Of a DNA stretch of 64,000 bases, positions 19,401-27,975 are shown one piece after another (position 1 is the first letter of the stretch; each line of letters starts with the position of its first letter). The stretch spans positions 682,001 to 746,000 of the forward strand of contig NZ_CP047209.1 in NCBI RefSeq assembly GCF_030408755.1. The letters are read 5' to 3'. The notes beneath the pieces were generated by a model. The model worked only from the letters and a program-made list of their open reading frames with translations, did not search any database and had not been told where the DNA came from. A program made the position numbers and the translations under genes. Origin of the DNA: Corynebacterium felinum (GTDB lineage: Bacteria; Actinomycetota; Actinomycetes; Mycobacteriales; Mycobacteriaceae).

Positions 19401-19762
19401 TGGAACATCCATTCGAGGTTGCAGTAGACGGCATTGTCATCCGCGGACGCATGGACGCCATATTCGACATGGGAGATGGGAACTGGATGATCGTAGACTG
19501 GAAAACAGGGCACCCACCAGCCCGCGCGAAACTCGCCACACTGAAAATGCAGCTTGCCGTCTACCGCCACGCATGGGCCACTCTTCATAGCTTGCCACCT
19601 CATAAAATCCGAGCCGCGTTCTTCTACGTCAGCGAAGGAATACTCATCGAAGATGAAGAATTACCAAGCGAAAACACGCTGAAAGCAAGCATCAATGAGG
19701 TAGTCTCCGTTCCCCAACCCCCTGCCAGCAATCAAGGAGCACACCAGGAAACACAACGCTGA
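16418..19762 (+). CDS. adnB: AdnB subunit of the AdnAB helicase-nuclease
   Basis: 1114 residues from the ATG at 16418, with GAAGG upstream; a TTG at 16391 is possible but less likely. Intact superfamily 1 motor: Walker A AGAGAGKT (about 54-61), motif II LDEYQD, motif III GDPMQSIYGWRGA, motif V TAHKAKGLEW and motif VI YVAMTRSEH. The C-terminal RecB nuclease has RGRMDAIFD...VDWKTG...QLAVYR. It is expected to translocate on single-stranded DNA and cut it during break processing together with AdnA. Gene order adnA-adnB-K+ channel-nudC-uvrD2 is as in mycobacteria. Confidence 0.94.
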   Translation: MNVNFSHTHAGMTGHSSIRVDPVTLAGMLGQKFPPTEQQAEVIAAELGPMLVVAGAGAGKTETMAARVVWLAANGMIEPDRVLGLTFTRKAAQQLSARIRSRLQQLAGIPELAALDPTGTLARNLSTIAPTVSTYDAFAGKLIAEFGLLLPVEPSSRMISQTELFTIAYDVLANYGGELASSLSMDSAVSKLLDLVSELDNHMVAAQDVIEETAPFVDLFEQLPKAPRQRDHLSATMEKYRDTQLVRLQYLPLAKILKQRLSENNLMTFGEQMSLAAKLAQQHPKVGKILHSRFDCIMLDEYQDTSHAQRVLLSNLFRGQPVTAVGDPMQSIYGWRGATAANLERFVTDFVHPGQPAAPKKELTMSFRNPPAVLQLANAVAGTVLGPENDPKRPVQPLVSLPNSAPGEVEFGYYATPEAEREAVAETLAQAYRQREEGEFTAAVLVRKRGHMAPMALALQEHGVPVEIVGSEGLLDIPEVADLIAVATMLIRPTDSHAALRVLTSPMVGLGAHDLQILAKRARNLKGRTQSNDALSQPRTPMEKLEQIIATTVPEPEESIVGLADAVADLGEAEGYTLKGRAQLARLSSKLRRLRTQALNQPLPDLFAHIEQVMGIRTEVLSREDPHKDGAAGTSHLDRFHQEVAQFAHIPGTTLNQLLDYFELARVHDKGLNPGEVHVRADRVQILTAHKAKGLEWKIVCVLHADQDTYAGKVSTWITDESKVPSTLRGDAQEELDQSGAPILDTSFLENRKEFADAMKAHIEEFKKGAAEENTRLFYVAMTRSEHRLIVTASHNPSRKKPLKPYEHFELIAQLRPDAVQQWFDASEHEQGEGPQMTVPDGYFPQEISTPALETAAHSVTSACQQLPELNTDYEIFTQWEQDVTALIDEQQRLQAAHIEVELSSELTATDIVALQDNPEHFARRQRRPIPFKPNTYAKRGTAFHSWLEERFSGQSLLDEDQLPGIDEDMPEEQLEQLKESFLNSPWAFRTPTYVEHPFEVAVDGIVIRGRMDAIFDMGDGNWMIVDWKTGHPPARAKLATLKMQLAVYRHAWATLHSLPPHKIRAAFFYVSEGILIEDEELPSENTLKASINEVVSVPQPPASNQGAHQETQR

Positions 19763-19851
19763 TAGCGTGCGAAAAACTGCACGACTAGAGTAACGTTAAA
19801 CAACTTGGAGAAGACACTCTTAAGCCACCATCAACAGGAAAGGAAGCCGGT

Positions 19852-20928
19852 ATGCCGTCACGACTACCCGACCGATTCCGCGATGAGTTGCAGCGCTCAG
19901 AAATCCCCAATCATGCATTACTCAATGTCGTGCACATCCCCGCATCCGCCGCTGCAAGCCCCATCCGGCTCATCATGCGGCGATTCCTCATCGCCCTCAT
20001 CCTCCTGCTGATGGTCACCCTCATAGCCTATTTCGATGAAGGCGGGTACTCAGAACCCCTCACCTTCATCGACGCTTTGTACTACTCCGCAGTGTCACTA
20101 TCCACCACAGGCTACGGCGACATCACCCCAGTGACCCAGTTCGCCCGCCTCATCAACATCTTCATCGTCACCCCACTACGAGTCGCCTTCCTGATCCTCT
20201 TGGTCGGCACCACCCTCTCCGTCCTCACCGAAGAATCACGCAAAGCCTGGCAAATCCAACGCTGGAGGAAAAAGATGCGCAATCACACCATCGTTATCGG
20301 CTACGGCACCAAAGGCCGCTCCGCAGTATCCGCCCTGCTTGCCGACGGCGTAGCCCCCAAAGAAATCGTCGTCATCGACACCGACCGCAGCGTCCTCGAA
20401 GTCGCCGAATCCCAAGGACTCGTCACCGTCAACGGCTCCGCAACCCGCTCAGAAGTACTCAAACTAGCAGGCGTGAGCAAAGCAAAAGCCATCGTGGTAG
20501 CCCCCTCCACCGATGACACCGCCGTGCTCGTAACCCTCAGCGTCCGCGAACTCGCCCCCTCCGCCTGGGTTGTTGCCAGCGTCCGCGAAAGCGAAAACCA
20601 GCACCTACTCGAACAATCAGGCGCCGACTCGGTTGTCATCTCCTCCGAAACCGCAGGCCGCATGCTCGGACTAGCCACCGTCACCCCCTCCGTCGTCGAA
20701 ATGATGGAAGACCTCCTCTCACCAGACGAAGGATTCTCCGTCGCCGAACGCCCCGTCGCCGAAGACGAAGTCGGTGCAAACCCCCGCCACCTCGCCGACA
20801 TCGTGCTCGGAGTCGTTCGCTCCGGCGAACTCTACCGAATCGACTCACTCGAAGCCGAAACCGTTGAACCCGGCGACCGCCTCCTCTACGTCCGCCGAGT
20901 CTTCAGCGATGACATTAAAGACCACTAA
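19852..20928 (+). CDS. Potassium channel with TrkA-N/TrkA-C (RCK) domains
   Basis: 358 residues. A 2TM pore: helix 1 at about 43-61, selectivity filter TGYGD at 86-90, helix 2 at about 100-124. Then an RCK domain starting VIGYGTKGRSAV (148 on), a Rossmann dinucleotide or nucleotide-binding loop, and a TrkA-C region to the end. It gates K+ flow in the plasma membrane in answer to a cytoplasmic ligand (family knowledge). AGGAAAG precedes the ATG. The 3' end overlaps nudC by 20 bases. Confidence 0.93.
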   Translation: MPSRLPDRFRDELQRSEIPNHALLNVVHIPASAAASPIRLIMRRFLIALILLLMVTLIAYFDEGGYSEPLTFIDALYYSAVSLSTTGYGDITPVTQFARLINIFIVTPLRVAFLILLVGTTLSVLTEESRKAWQIQRWRKKMRNHTIVIGYGTKGRSAVSALLADGVAPKEIVVIDTDRSVLEVAESQGLVTVNGSATRSEVLKLAGVSKAKAIVVAPSTDDTAVLVTLSVRELAPSAWVVASVRESENQHLLEQSGADSVVISSETAGRMLGLATVTPSVVEMMEDLLSPDEGFSVAERPVAEDEVGANPRHLADIVLGVVRSGELYRIDSLEAETVEPGDRLLYVRRVFSDDIKDH

Positions 20929-21667
20929 AACCGTGGACTGCTACATCTTTGACGAACACGGGCACACGCTTGTCGACGCCCACGGCACACCCCTGCTCCA
21001 ACCCGCGAACCCCCGCCGCGAACTCTTCCACACAACAATCAACAACACCCTCGTCGGCGTACAAAGAACCACCCGAACGCACCACATCACACCCCACGGC
21101 TACCACTGGCAACGTTGCTTCACCCCAGAAGCAACCCACGCACTCGCACTCCTCAGGCACCGCGAAATCACCCGATTCCACCCCGAAACAGGAGCGCCCC
21201 TCAACTTCAGTGGCGTCGCAGGCATCGACATCACCACAACACAAGAAATCTTCCCCCGCATCGATCCTGCCATCATCTGCCTTATCGAACTCCACGGACA
21301 GCATCGCATCCTCCTGGGAAAGAATCGACTACGCCCACACTTTCACTCCCTTATCGCAGGATACGTCGGACTCGGTGAAAGCCTCGAAGACGCGGCGCGC
21401 CGGGAAGTGTTGGAGGAAACTGGCCGCAGAATCACTGCACTGGAATATAGGGGTAGCCAGCCGTGGCCTTTTAGTGGCTCGATTATGGTGGGATTTAGTG
21501 CCCTTACTGTAGATGAGCATCCAGTTGCTGAAACTGATGAGGAGTTAGTTGATCTGCAATGGTTCAGTCGCCGTCAAATAGTTTCTGGTGCCGTGCAGTT
21601 GCCGGGATCTGGGACAATTGCGAGACGAATGATTGATTCGTGGGTACAACAAGGCTCAAGAGAGTGA
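20909..21667 (+). CDS. nudC: NAD(H) pyrophosphatase NudC
   Basis: 252 residues from the ATG at 20909, overlapping the channel gene; a GTG at 20933 is an alternative. The Nudix box GYVGLGESLEDAARREVLEETGRRI is complete (shown as G-x5-E-x7-REVLEE-x-G), and the NADH-specific SQPWPF signature follows. The family hydrolyses NAD(H) to NMN(H) and AMP and can remove NAD caps from RNA. Unlike E. coli NudC, the four zinc-ribbon cysteines are missing: the corresponding stretch (LRHREITRFHPETGAP) has none. Third-position composition changes sharply at 21393. Confidence 0.9.
   Translation: MTLKTTKTVDCYIFDEHGHTLVDAHGTPLLQPANPRRELFHTTINNTLVGVQRTTRTHHITPHGYHWQRCFTPEATHALALLRHREITRFHPETGAPLNFSGVAGIDITTTQEIFPRIDPAIICLIELHGQHRILLGKNRLRPHFHSLIAGYVGLGESLEDAARREVLEETGRRITALEYRGSQPWPFSGSIMVGFSALTVDEHPVAETDEELVDLQWFSRRQIVSGAVQLPGSGTIARRMIDSWVQQGSRE
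21393..21404. repeat. Second copy of CGGCGCGCCGGG, at a composition switch in nudC
   Basis: Identical to 12560-12571. Codons before it are almost all C-ending; codons after it are T- or G-ending. Confidence 0.6.
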
Positions 21668-21716
21668 CGGTAGAATCTGTGGACTATTTCTTCGAAAGCG
21701 ACCTTATTGAAGCACT

Positions 21717-23774
21717 ATGGCTATTAACTTGGATGAATTAGATTCTGATCAGCAGATTGCTGCTACCGCACCCCGTGGCCCAGTGGCTATTCTTGCTGGT
21801 GCTGGAACCGGTAAAACACGTACCATCACGTATCGAATTGCCCATTTGATTGATCAAGGTTTTGTCAGCCCCAATCGAGTGATGGCAGTGACCTTTACAA
21901 AACGCGCAGCAGGTGAAATGGCACATCGTTTGCGCTTAATGGGCATCGGGGGAGTCCAAGCCCGGACGTTCCATGCTGCTGCTATGCGGCAACTTGCCTA
22001 CTTCTGGCCACAAGTAGCCGGAAACCTGAAGTGGAAACTTCTCGACAATAAGTTCCCATTGGTGGGGCGTGCTGCTCGCGCTGTCGGGGTGGATTCGTCG
22101 ACGGAAAGTGTGCGCGATCTTCTTGGCGAGATCGAGTGGGCTAAAGCACGGCTAGTTTCTCCAGAACAATACGTTGATTATGTGGCGGATCGTGCGACTC
22201 CCATTCCTGCACCCAAAGTCGCTGATATTTATCGCAGGTATGAGGACTTTAAAATTTCGCCCGATGGTATGCTGCTTGATTTCGATGATCTGTTGCTTCA
22301 TGTTGCCGGTGCAATTGAGAACTCGCTGGCTATTTCGGAGGAATTCCGTGAGCAGTACCGCACTTTTGTTGTTGATGAATATCAGGATGTGACCCCGCTC
22401 CAGCAGCGAGTTCTGGATGCTTGGTTGGGCGAACGTGACGATATCACTGTGGTTGGTGATGCTAACCAGACCATTTATTCTTTCACTGGTGCCAGCCCCG
22501 ACTACTTGTTGAACTTCTCCCGCAAGTATCCCCATGCTACCTTAGTGAAATTGCAGCGTGACTACCGCTCCACTCCTGAAATTACCCGACTGGCTAATAC
22601 CGTTATTTCCTTCGCAACAGGGCGCGCTGCAGGTACCCGTTTGGAACTTGAAGGTATGCGACCTTCAGGCCCGCAACCTACTTTTGATTCCTATGAGGAT
22701 GAACCTAGCGAAGCGCGTGGCGTGGCACGTAGGGTTAAAGAACTTTTGGCTCAAGGCATTCCTGCTTCAGAAATCGCTGTTCTCTATCGTATTAATGCAC
22801 AGTCAGCAACTTTTGAACAAGCCCTGAGCGATGAAGGGATTGTCTACCAAGTGCGTGGTGGCGAGGAGTTTTTCAAACGCGCTGAAGTCCGGCAAGCAAT
22901 TAGTCAGTTGGTTCGTATTTCGCAGCGCGAAAAGCTCCCCGAAGATCTCATCGGTCCTCAAATCCATACGTTAGTCAAGGCAGCTCTTATCCCGTTGGGG
23001 CTCACGGAGCAGGAGCCAGAAGGCGCACAAGCGCGGGAGCGGTGGCAATCGATGAATGCTCTGGTTGATCTCGCTGAGGAACTCGGACATGCTACTCCTG
23101 ATTTGGATCTGCATGGGCTTTTGCAGCAGCTGCACCAGCGGGCTGAAGCGAAACATCCACCGACCATGCAAGGGGTGACGTTAGCATCGTTGCATGCCGC
23201 TAAAGGCTTGGAGTGGGATGCTGTTTTTCTTGTCGGGCTCACCGATGGATCGTTGCCGATCTCTCATGCTATTAAGGCAGGAGATGAAGCTATTGAAGAA
23301 GAACGTCGACTGTTTTATGTTGGTGTAACTCGTGCCCGCGAGTATCTTTTCCATTCGTGGGCGTATGCACGTCAAGAAGGCGGGAGAGCTAGTCGCAAGC
23401 GCACGCGCTTCCTTGATGGGATTGTTGCTGAGGCAAAGCCTGTTCATCCACCTCAACGCGGTAAGCGTTATACGCATTGTAAGAGCTGCAATGCTGTGCT
23501 TCTGGAACCAAGCGAGAAGGCAGCAGGACGATGTTCTCAGTGTCCGCCGACTATGGATGAAGCTGTCTTTGAAACACTTCGGCAGTGGCGTTCAATTGTC
23601 TCACGGGAACAGAATGTTCCTGCGTACGTAGTATTCAGTGATGCTACGCTTTGCGCTATTGCAGAAAATATGCCACGTAATGAGCAAGAGTTGTTGAGTA
23701 TTTCGGGTGTAGGCCCAGTCAAGGTTGAGCGCTATGGGCAGGATATTTTGGACACCATTGCCCAGTTTTGCTAA
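21717..23774 (+). CDS. uvrD2: ATP-dependent DNA helicase UvrD2
   Basis: 685 residues. Superfamily 1 motor with Walker A AGAGTGKT, VDEYQD, GDANQTIYSFTGA, HAAKGLEWD and YVGVTRARE. A tetracysteine motif follows (CKSCNAVLLEPSEKAAGRCSQC), then a C-terminal HRDC domain (about 610-685). This arrangement is specific for UvrD2, essential in mycobacteria and active with the tetracysteine part but without HRDC. The DNA is G/T-rich on the coding strand, unlike the C-rich channel gene before it. A stem at 23835-23886 closes the transcription unit. Confidence 0.95.
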   Translation: MAINLDELDSDQQIAATAPRGPVAILAGAGTGKTRTITYRIAHLIDQGFVSPNRVMAVTFTKRAAGEMAHRLRLMGIGGVQARTFHAAAMRQLAYFWPQVAGNLKWKLLDNKFPLVGRAARAVGVDSSTESVRDLLGEIEWAKARLVSPEQYVDYVADRATPIPAPKVADIYRRYEDFKISPDGMLLDFDDLLLHVAGAIENSLAISEEFREQYRTFVVDEYQDVTPLQQRVLDAWLGERDDITVVGDANQTIYSFTGASPDYLLNFSRKYPHATLVKLQRDYRSTPEITRLANTVISFATGRAAGTRLELEGMRPSGPQPTFDSYEDEPSEARGVARRVKELLAQGIPASEIAVLYRINAQSATFEQALSDEGIVYQVRGGEEFFKRAEVRQAISQLVRISQREKLPEDLIGPQIHTLVKAALIPLGLTEQEPEGAQARERWQSMNALVDLAEELGHATPDLDLHGLLQQLHQRAEAKHPPTMQGVTLASLHAAKGLEWDAVFLVGLTDGSLPISHAIKAGDEAIEEERRLFYVGVTRAREYLFHSWAYARQEGGRASRKRTRFLDGIVAEAKPVHPPQRGKRYTHCKSCNAVLLEPSEKAAGRCSQCPPTMDEAVFETLRQWRSIVSREQNVPAYVVFSDATLCAIAENMPRNEQELLSISGVGPVKVERYGQDILDTIAQFC

Positions 23775-23834
23775 GACAAAAGGCCCCTCACCAGCCTATA
23801 CCGCTGGGAGTTTAGGGATTAGTCTCAACGAGGT

Positions 23835-23886
23835 TAGACCTTCCCTGCGCAGATAGTTTTGCAGAGGGAAGGTCTAGGCATGGGGT
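23835..23886 (+). terminator. Stem-loop downstream of uvrD2
   Basis: 12-bp stem (TAGACCTTCCCT / AGGGAAGGTCTA) with a 28-nt loop that contains further GC pairing. No T-run follows, so it may be a processing or stabilising structure rather than a classic terminator. The remaining 157 bp to the next stop hold nothing recognisable. Confidence 0.55.
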
Positions 23887-24043
23887 GTTTCACTTCTGTC
23901 TAGGAGCCAAACCAGAACTGTTCTAGTGACAAACGGTTAGAGTTGGGATTGCTGAATTCCATTCGGCCGGCGCAACAGGAAACGAATGCCCCTTCATGTG
24001 GTCATGGCTTTACGTGGCGAAAAGTCTGAGAGTGCTAAAGACT

Positions 24044-25063
24044 TCAACTTGCTTGTGTTTTGCGCTTACTTGACCAGCAAATAGGGCAAATAGGATGTGG
24101 TTCGATCGTCGTTTCGCGTGATGATCCATGGAAGGGCTGAACTTCGTACATTGCACTAATTTTCAGTCCCTCAATCGTGACGCCCGGTGCGGGGCAATGT
24201 GGTTGAAACAGTGCTGCAAGCCGAGAGGCCACCGCATATTCCACGATTGGGTTGGGCACAGGAGAAATTGGGACTTGCCGACACAACTTTTTCCAATCTG
24301 GATCAACAGAAAGCCGGTATAAATCTACGCACTGAATACATGCTCCTTGCTCTGCAACACGAATGGGGCCGATAACCCCGGTTGAATCAAGAATCGTTAC
24401 AGGTACGACAGTGGGCCACCGGCACAGCGTATCCCTTACGGTTCGTACCTCTCCTAGTTTATTGACTGGGATCACGGGGATGTCTTTTCGCAAACTGGAA
24501 AGAAAACGAACGCTGGATTCACCGAGTGTCGGACGCCGTACGGAAAAACCGCTCTCACTCAAAACTTTAGTGATTGTTCGCGCTAATGAGCTGCTGCCTA
24601 AAACCGCAACGACGTTTTTTACTGCGGGAATCAAAATTCCATGATTTTGTAATTCTTCAAGGAATAGTTGTGTAGTGGGTGCATCCAGACCAGCCATTTC
24701 AAGGCGTTCTTGCAACGCAGAAATAGGCATAGGATTACGACAGCTTCTCATTAACGAAGGAAGAACTTTCGCCAAGCGGGGAGGCGGCTGAAAAATGCCA
24801 GCATTTCGGGAATCCAAACCGAATTGGATGGTTTTATCACTACGGATGAACACCGAAGCAGATGGGCTTAAAATAACCCTGTCGCGGGAATCTTCTTCGT
24901 CATCAGTAACGAGCGGGCTAGGTATTGCTGCTAGAACTTCCCTGGCGGTAGGAATCCGGGAAAGATTGGGGGTAACCTCCGATGGCTTAGTTTGTGTAGC
25001 AGCATGAGCTTCGGAGGGGGAGATGTTGGCGATCTTAGAGACCAACTTATCCGGTGTATTCAC
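24044..25063 (-). CDS. TOMM-type E1-like / leader-binding protein (cyclodehydratase relative), orphan
   Basis: 339 residues from the GTG at 25063. The N-terminal half resembles the winged-helix peptide-binding part of thiazole/oxazole-modified microcin (TOMM) proteins. The second half has a Rossmann-like NVVAVLGSSSLARTI segment and a zinc-type pair of motifs, GACIQCVDLYR and CPICW near the C-terminus. Actinobacteria carry such a protein next to uvrD2. No YcaO cyclodehydratase, precursor peptide or transporter lies nearby, so a role in natural-product formation is not supported; a housekeeping role is unknown. No good Shine-Dalgarno sequence precedes the GTG, so the start may lie further in. 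Confidence 0.65.
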   Translation of the reverse strand: MNTPDKLVSKIANISPSEAHAATQTKPSEVTPNLSRIPTAREVLAAIPSPLVTDDEEDSRDRVILSPSASVFIRSDKTIQFGLDSRNAGIFQPPPRLAKVLPSLMRSCRNPMPISALQERLEMAGLDAPTTQLFLEELQNHGILIPAVKNVVAVLGSSSLARTITKVLSESGFSVRRPTLGESSVRFLSSLRKDIPVIPVNKLGEVRTVRDTLCRWPTVVPVTILDSTGVIGPIRVAEQGACIQCVDLYRLSVDPDWKKLCRQVPISPVPNPIVEYAVASRLAALFQPHCPAPGVTIEGLKISAMYEVQPFHGSSRETTIEPHPICPICWSSKRKTQAS

Positions 25064-25404
25064 GATATATCTATTGGAACATATTTTGCTTCACTTGTCG
25101 CATCGAAAGGGGAGAATTGTTCAAAGAAGCATGTCAGAGTGTGTTTTGCTTCCTATTTTAGTGCGGTGAGTTGCTGTGTTAGAAATTGTTGCGTAACTGA
25201 CACTAGGCCAATGTCCACATTTCATCGTTTCCCCCTTATGGGGGTATTGGTGTGTGTGGGTGAGCTTGGATTTTGTCGATGGGGGAAAGATGTGGGAACG
25301 CTGTGCGCATTTTTCCAGTCTTTATATGTAGATGGTTTTCACAAGCCATCGATACTGTTCTCGCCATAGTCCGGCTCAGTCAAACCTCGTGAAAGTGAAG
25401 AAAA
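25064..25404. other. Intergenic region between divergent genes
   Basis: 341 bp without a supported gene. It holds small inverted repeats (CCCCC-TTAT-GGGGG at about 25230-25245, GATGG/CCATC at about 25331-25350) and must carry both divergent promoters, but none matches well. Confidence 0.4.
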
Positions 25405-26621
25405 GTGACTACATCAGTACCGCAACGAATGGAAAAACCTACATTGGCTGATTTTGAGTTTGTTCGCTATGCCAGCCAAGATATTGAAGATGCACTCCTC
25501 GAACGAAAATTGAAGGAAAATCGGGGAGACATTCAAATTTTTTCAGATTTGGAGCACACTCCAGAAAACGTTGATCGGCTCGGTTACGTATTTGGGCTTA
25601 CCCCAAGTGCAATTGAGGGTTGTTTCCGGGCGGTGCATCTTTTGCGTGACCATGTGCCGGTTGTTTTTGATTATCTTGTCGAAACCGGATTGTTTAGTGT
25701 GGAAAAGATTGCAGCAGCCATTCGGCCACTTTTGGTGGTTCCTGTAGGCGAAGTGAAAAATAATCAACAGCTTGTGCTCGAAATCTTTGTACCCAACAAA
25801 AAAAGGCTCCAAGGTTCCCCAAGTGTTCCGGACGAGCTTTTCGTAGCGGTGTGGTAACGATCGAGTAGCGCCAGAGTGGGCATCGTGTAGCACCCTCAAG
25901 ACACCTTTGGATCTACTAAACGGGGTCAGGTTCCTCGGTGACTTTTGGGTGATTTTGCTTTAGTTGTGACTTGTCGGTTTCAGGCGCATGTTGGGATCAT
26001 CTCACCGATGAGCCTTTTCAAGAGAGACTCCGTTACAACGTGATGCGCGAGTTCAGGCAGTAATGTCGCAGTAAGACATGCCTTGTAACAGCAACGCCCT
26101 GATCAATTGCTAAGAATCACGGTAGGCTTCTTTCTATGTAACGCGTGCAACCGGGTTGCTGGGTGCTTCTCCAAAGGTCACATCACTGGCGATGAAAAGC
26201 GCTACGCGATCCTCACCCAAGCGCTACACGATAGTTACCACACCGCTACGAACTACACGTTCGCAACACCCAAGCCTCTTCATTGCTGAATGGGGCGAAA
26301 AAATTGCTCAAAAAGCACTTTCCACAATGGGTGCAGTCAGCGAAGAAAGAAGCTGAAAAAGCTGTTGATAACGTGCCACACGCTAATGTCGTTGAAAATC
26401 AAGATGGCTCAGTTTCACTTGCTCTGAGGCTTCCTGCTAGTCGTGCACAGAAATTAATGCACGGCCTTAGAAGCATCGCTTTGGATCATTCTTGTAATAT
26501 AGGGCAGGCGCTGGAACTGCTCATCGCACGCGATAACGGCTTAGCACAGCTGCTTATCTGGGCGGCGGATTCTCCCAGGATACCACGAAAGCTGAAAAAG
26601 CAGTTGAAAACCCGCCACTAG
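25405..26621 (+). pseudogene. Decayed HNH endonuclease/DUF222-like gene
   Basis: Three open pieces in different frames: 25405-25857 (150 residues, ADFEFVRYASQDIEDALL... and RPLLVVPVGE), a middle piece around 26107-26356 with QALHDSYHTATNYTFATPKPL, and 26283-26621 (EDGSVSLALRLPASRAQKLM-like stretch, then GQALELLIARDNG). The pieces resemble parts of corynebacterial 13E12/DUF222 proteins that often carry a C-terminal HNH domain, which is not seen here. Stops and frame changes in 25858-26280 break it. Alternatively the first and last pieces are two independent small genes. Family assignment is tentative. Confidence 0.4.
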
Positions 26622-26701
26622 TGATGGGCAGATGTGGATCAAGGTTTTCAATGGCACGAAGCAGTGACAGTGAACAGTTTGCTCAATGATGAAGGAGTCG
26701 C

Positions 26702-27241
26702 ATGCCAAAGCAAGGCCAATCTTCGTTTGAAGTTGAGGTTGTTCGTTCAGCACGCCGAACCAAGACTGTTAGTGGCAAGCTTGTTGGAAATACCTTGCAA
26801 ATCCGAATTCCTGCAACGGCTACGAAAAAGCAAGAGGAACAGTGGGTAGCATCGTTGGTTGCCAAACTGGAAAAGAAAGCACAGAAAAAGCCACAAAGCG
26901 ATGAACAACTCTTTCAGCGCGCACAAACACTCAACGCCACGGTTTTAGAAGGAAAAGCTGATCTTCGCTCAATTATGTGGGTGCCACCACGGAAAAGCTA
27001 CTGGGGATCTTGCGATTCGGCATCGGGAATCATCAGGATTTCAGAGGCACTACGTGATGTTCCACAGTACGTTTTAGATGCAGTAATCGTGCATGAATTA
27101 ACGCACACTTTCATCACCACAGGGCATTCGCCTGAGTTTTGGCGTTGGGCAGACAAAGCCCCGCAGGCCGAACGTGCCAAGGGCTATCTAGAAGCCTGGG
27201 CAAGGATGCTATCGCTTGGGGCTCTAACAAAACCGAGCTAG
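26702..27241 (+). CDS. YgjP/WLM-like zinc metallopeptidase
   Basis: 179 residues with the zinc motif VIVHELTHTF (HExxH) and a downstream HSPEFWRW, which supplies the third ligand in the YgjP-like (DUF45) family. The typical RKSYWGSC segment is present. The substrate is unknown. The family often sits near uvrD2 in actinobacteria. Its TAG stop overlaps the opposite-strand stop of the ABC ATPase within CTAG (27238-27241). Confidence 0.88.
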   Translation: MPKQGQSSFEVEVVRSARRTKTVSGKLVGNTLQIRIPATATKKQEEQWVASLVAKLEKKAQKKPQSDEQLFQRAQTLNATVLEGKADLRSIMWVPPRKSYWGSCDSASGIIRISEALRDVPQYVLDAVIVHELTHTFITTGHSPEFWRWADKAPQAERAKGYLEAWARMLSLGALTKPS

Positions 27242-27963
27242 TGGCTCATGCGAACGAGATCTTCAACGAAACCTACCGCTGGGTTACGAAGAATTTCTTC
27301 GCACGCGGCGTATTGCTGAACTTTTCCTTCATGGAGAACAAGGATCTTGTTACTCATTTTGAGTGCTTCACGAATATCGTGGGTGATAAATACAATGGTT
27401 AAGCCTAGTGTTTCATGCCAGCGCTTCAGATCCTCTTGGAGCTGATATCGAGTAATCGCATCTACTGCACCAAACGGTTCATCCATAAGCAAAATATTTG
27501 CTTCCGCCGCGTATGCGCGAGCGATTCCTACGCGTTGCGCCTGCCCACCTGAAATCTGTGAGGGAACACGTTGACGAATATCGTCCGGAAGCTGGAAAGT
27601 ATGGAGAAGGTCCGTCACACGTGCAGCGATCTGTTCTCTACTTAACCCTTTGAGTGAAAGTACATAACCAATATTTTCCTCAATGGTTAAATGCGGAAAG
27701 AGAACATTGCCCTGAATGCTGTAGCCAATTCCACGGCGAAGTTCCACAACATCCATCTCGGAAACTGCTACGCCATTGACATAAACTGTTCCATGGTCAG
27801 GAGTGATAAGACCATTAATCATCTTCATCAGTGTGGTCTTCCCCGACCCCGAGGAACCGACAATACTGACGAAATCCCCACACTCAATATCTAGTGACAG
27901 GTCGGAAACGATAGTTCGGTCATCAAACTTATGCGAAACTTTATCAAAACGAATTGCTGACAT
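27238..27963 (-). CDS. Osmoprotectant (QAT family) ABC transporter ATP-binding protein
   Basis: 241 residues. Walker A GSSGSGKTT, Q-loop GYSIQGNVLFPHLT, signature ISGGQAQR (Ser instead of Leu), Walker B ILLMDEP and H-loop FITHD. It resembles ProV/OpuCA but lacks the C-terminal CBS pair, so the ionic-strength sensor is absent. It drives uptake by the fused permease/binding protein encoded 12 bp upstream in the same operon. Substrate, probably a betaine or choline-like solute, is inferred from the family. Confidence 0.9.
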   Translation of the reverse strand: MSAIRFDKVSHKFDDRTIVSDLSLDIECGDFVSIVGSSGSGKTTLMKMINGLITPDHGTVYVNGVAVSEMDVVELRRGIGYSIQGNVLFPHLTIEENIGYVLSLKGLSREQIAARVTDLLHTFQLPDDIRQRVPSQISGGQAQRVGIARAYAAEANILLMDEPFGAVDAITRYQLQEDLKRWHETLGLTIVFITHDIREALKMSNKILVLHEGKVQQYAACEEILRNPAVGFVEDLVRMSH

Positions 27964-27975
27964 TAGATACTCTTC

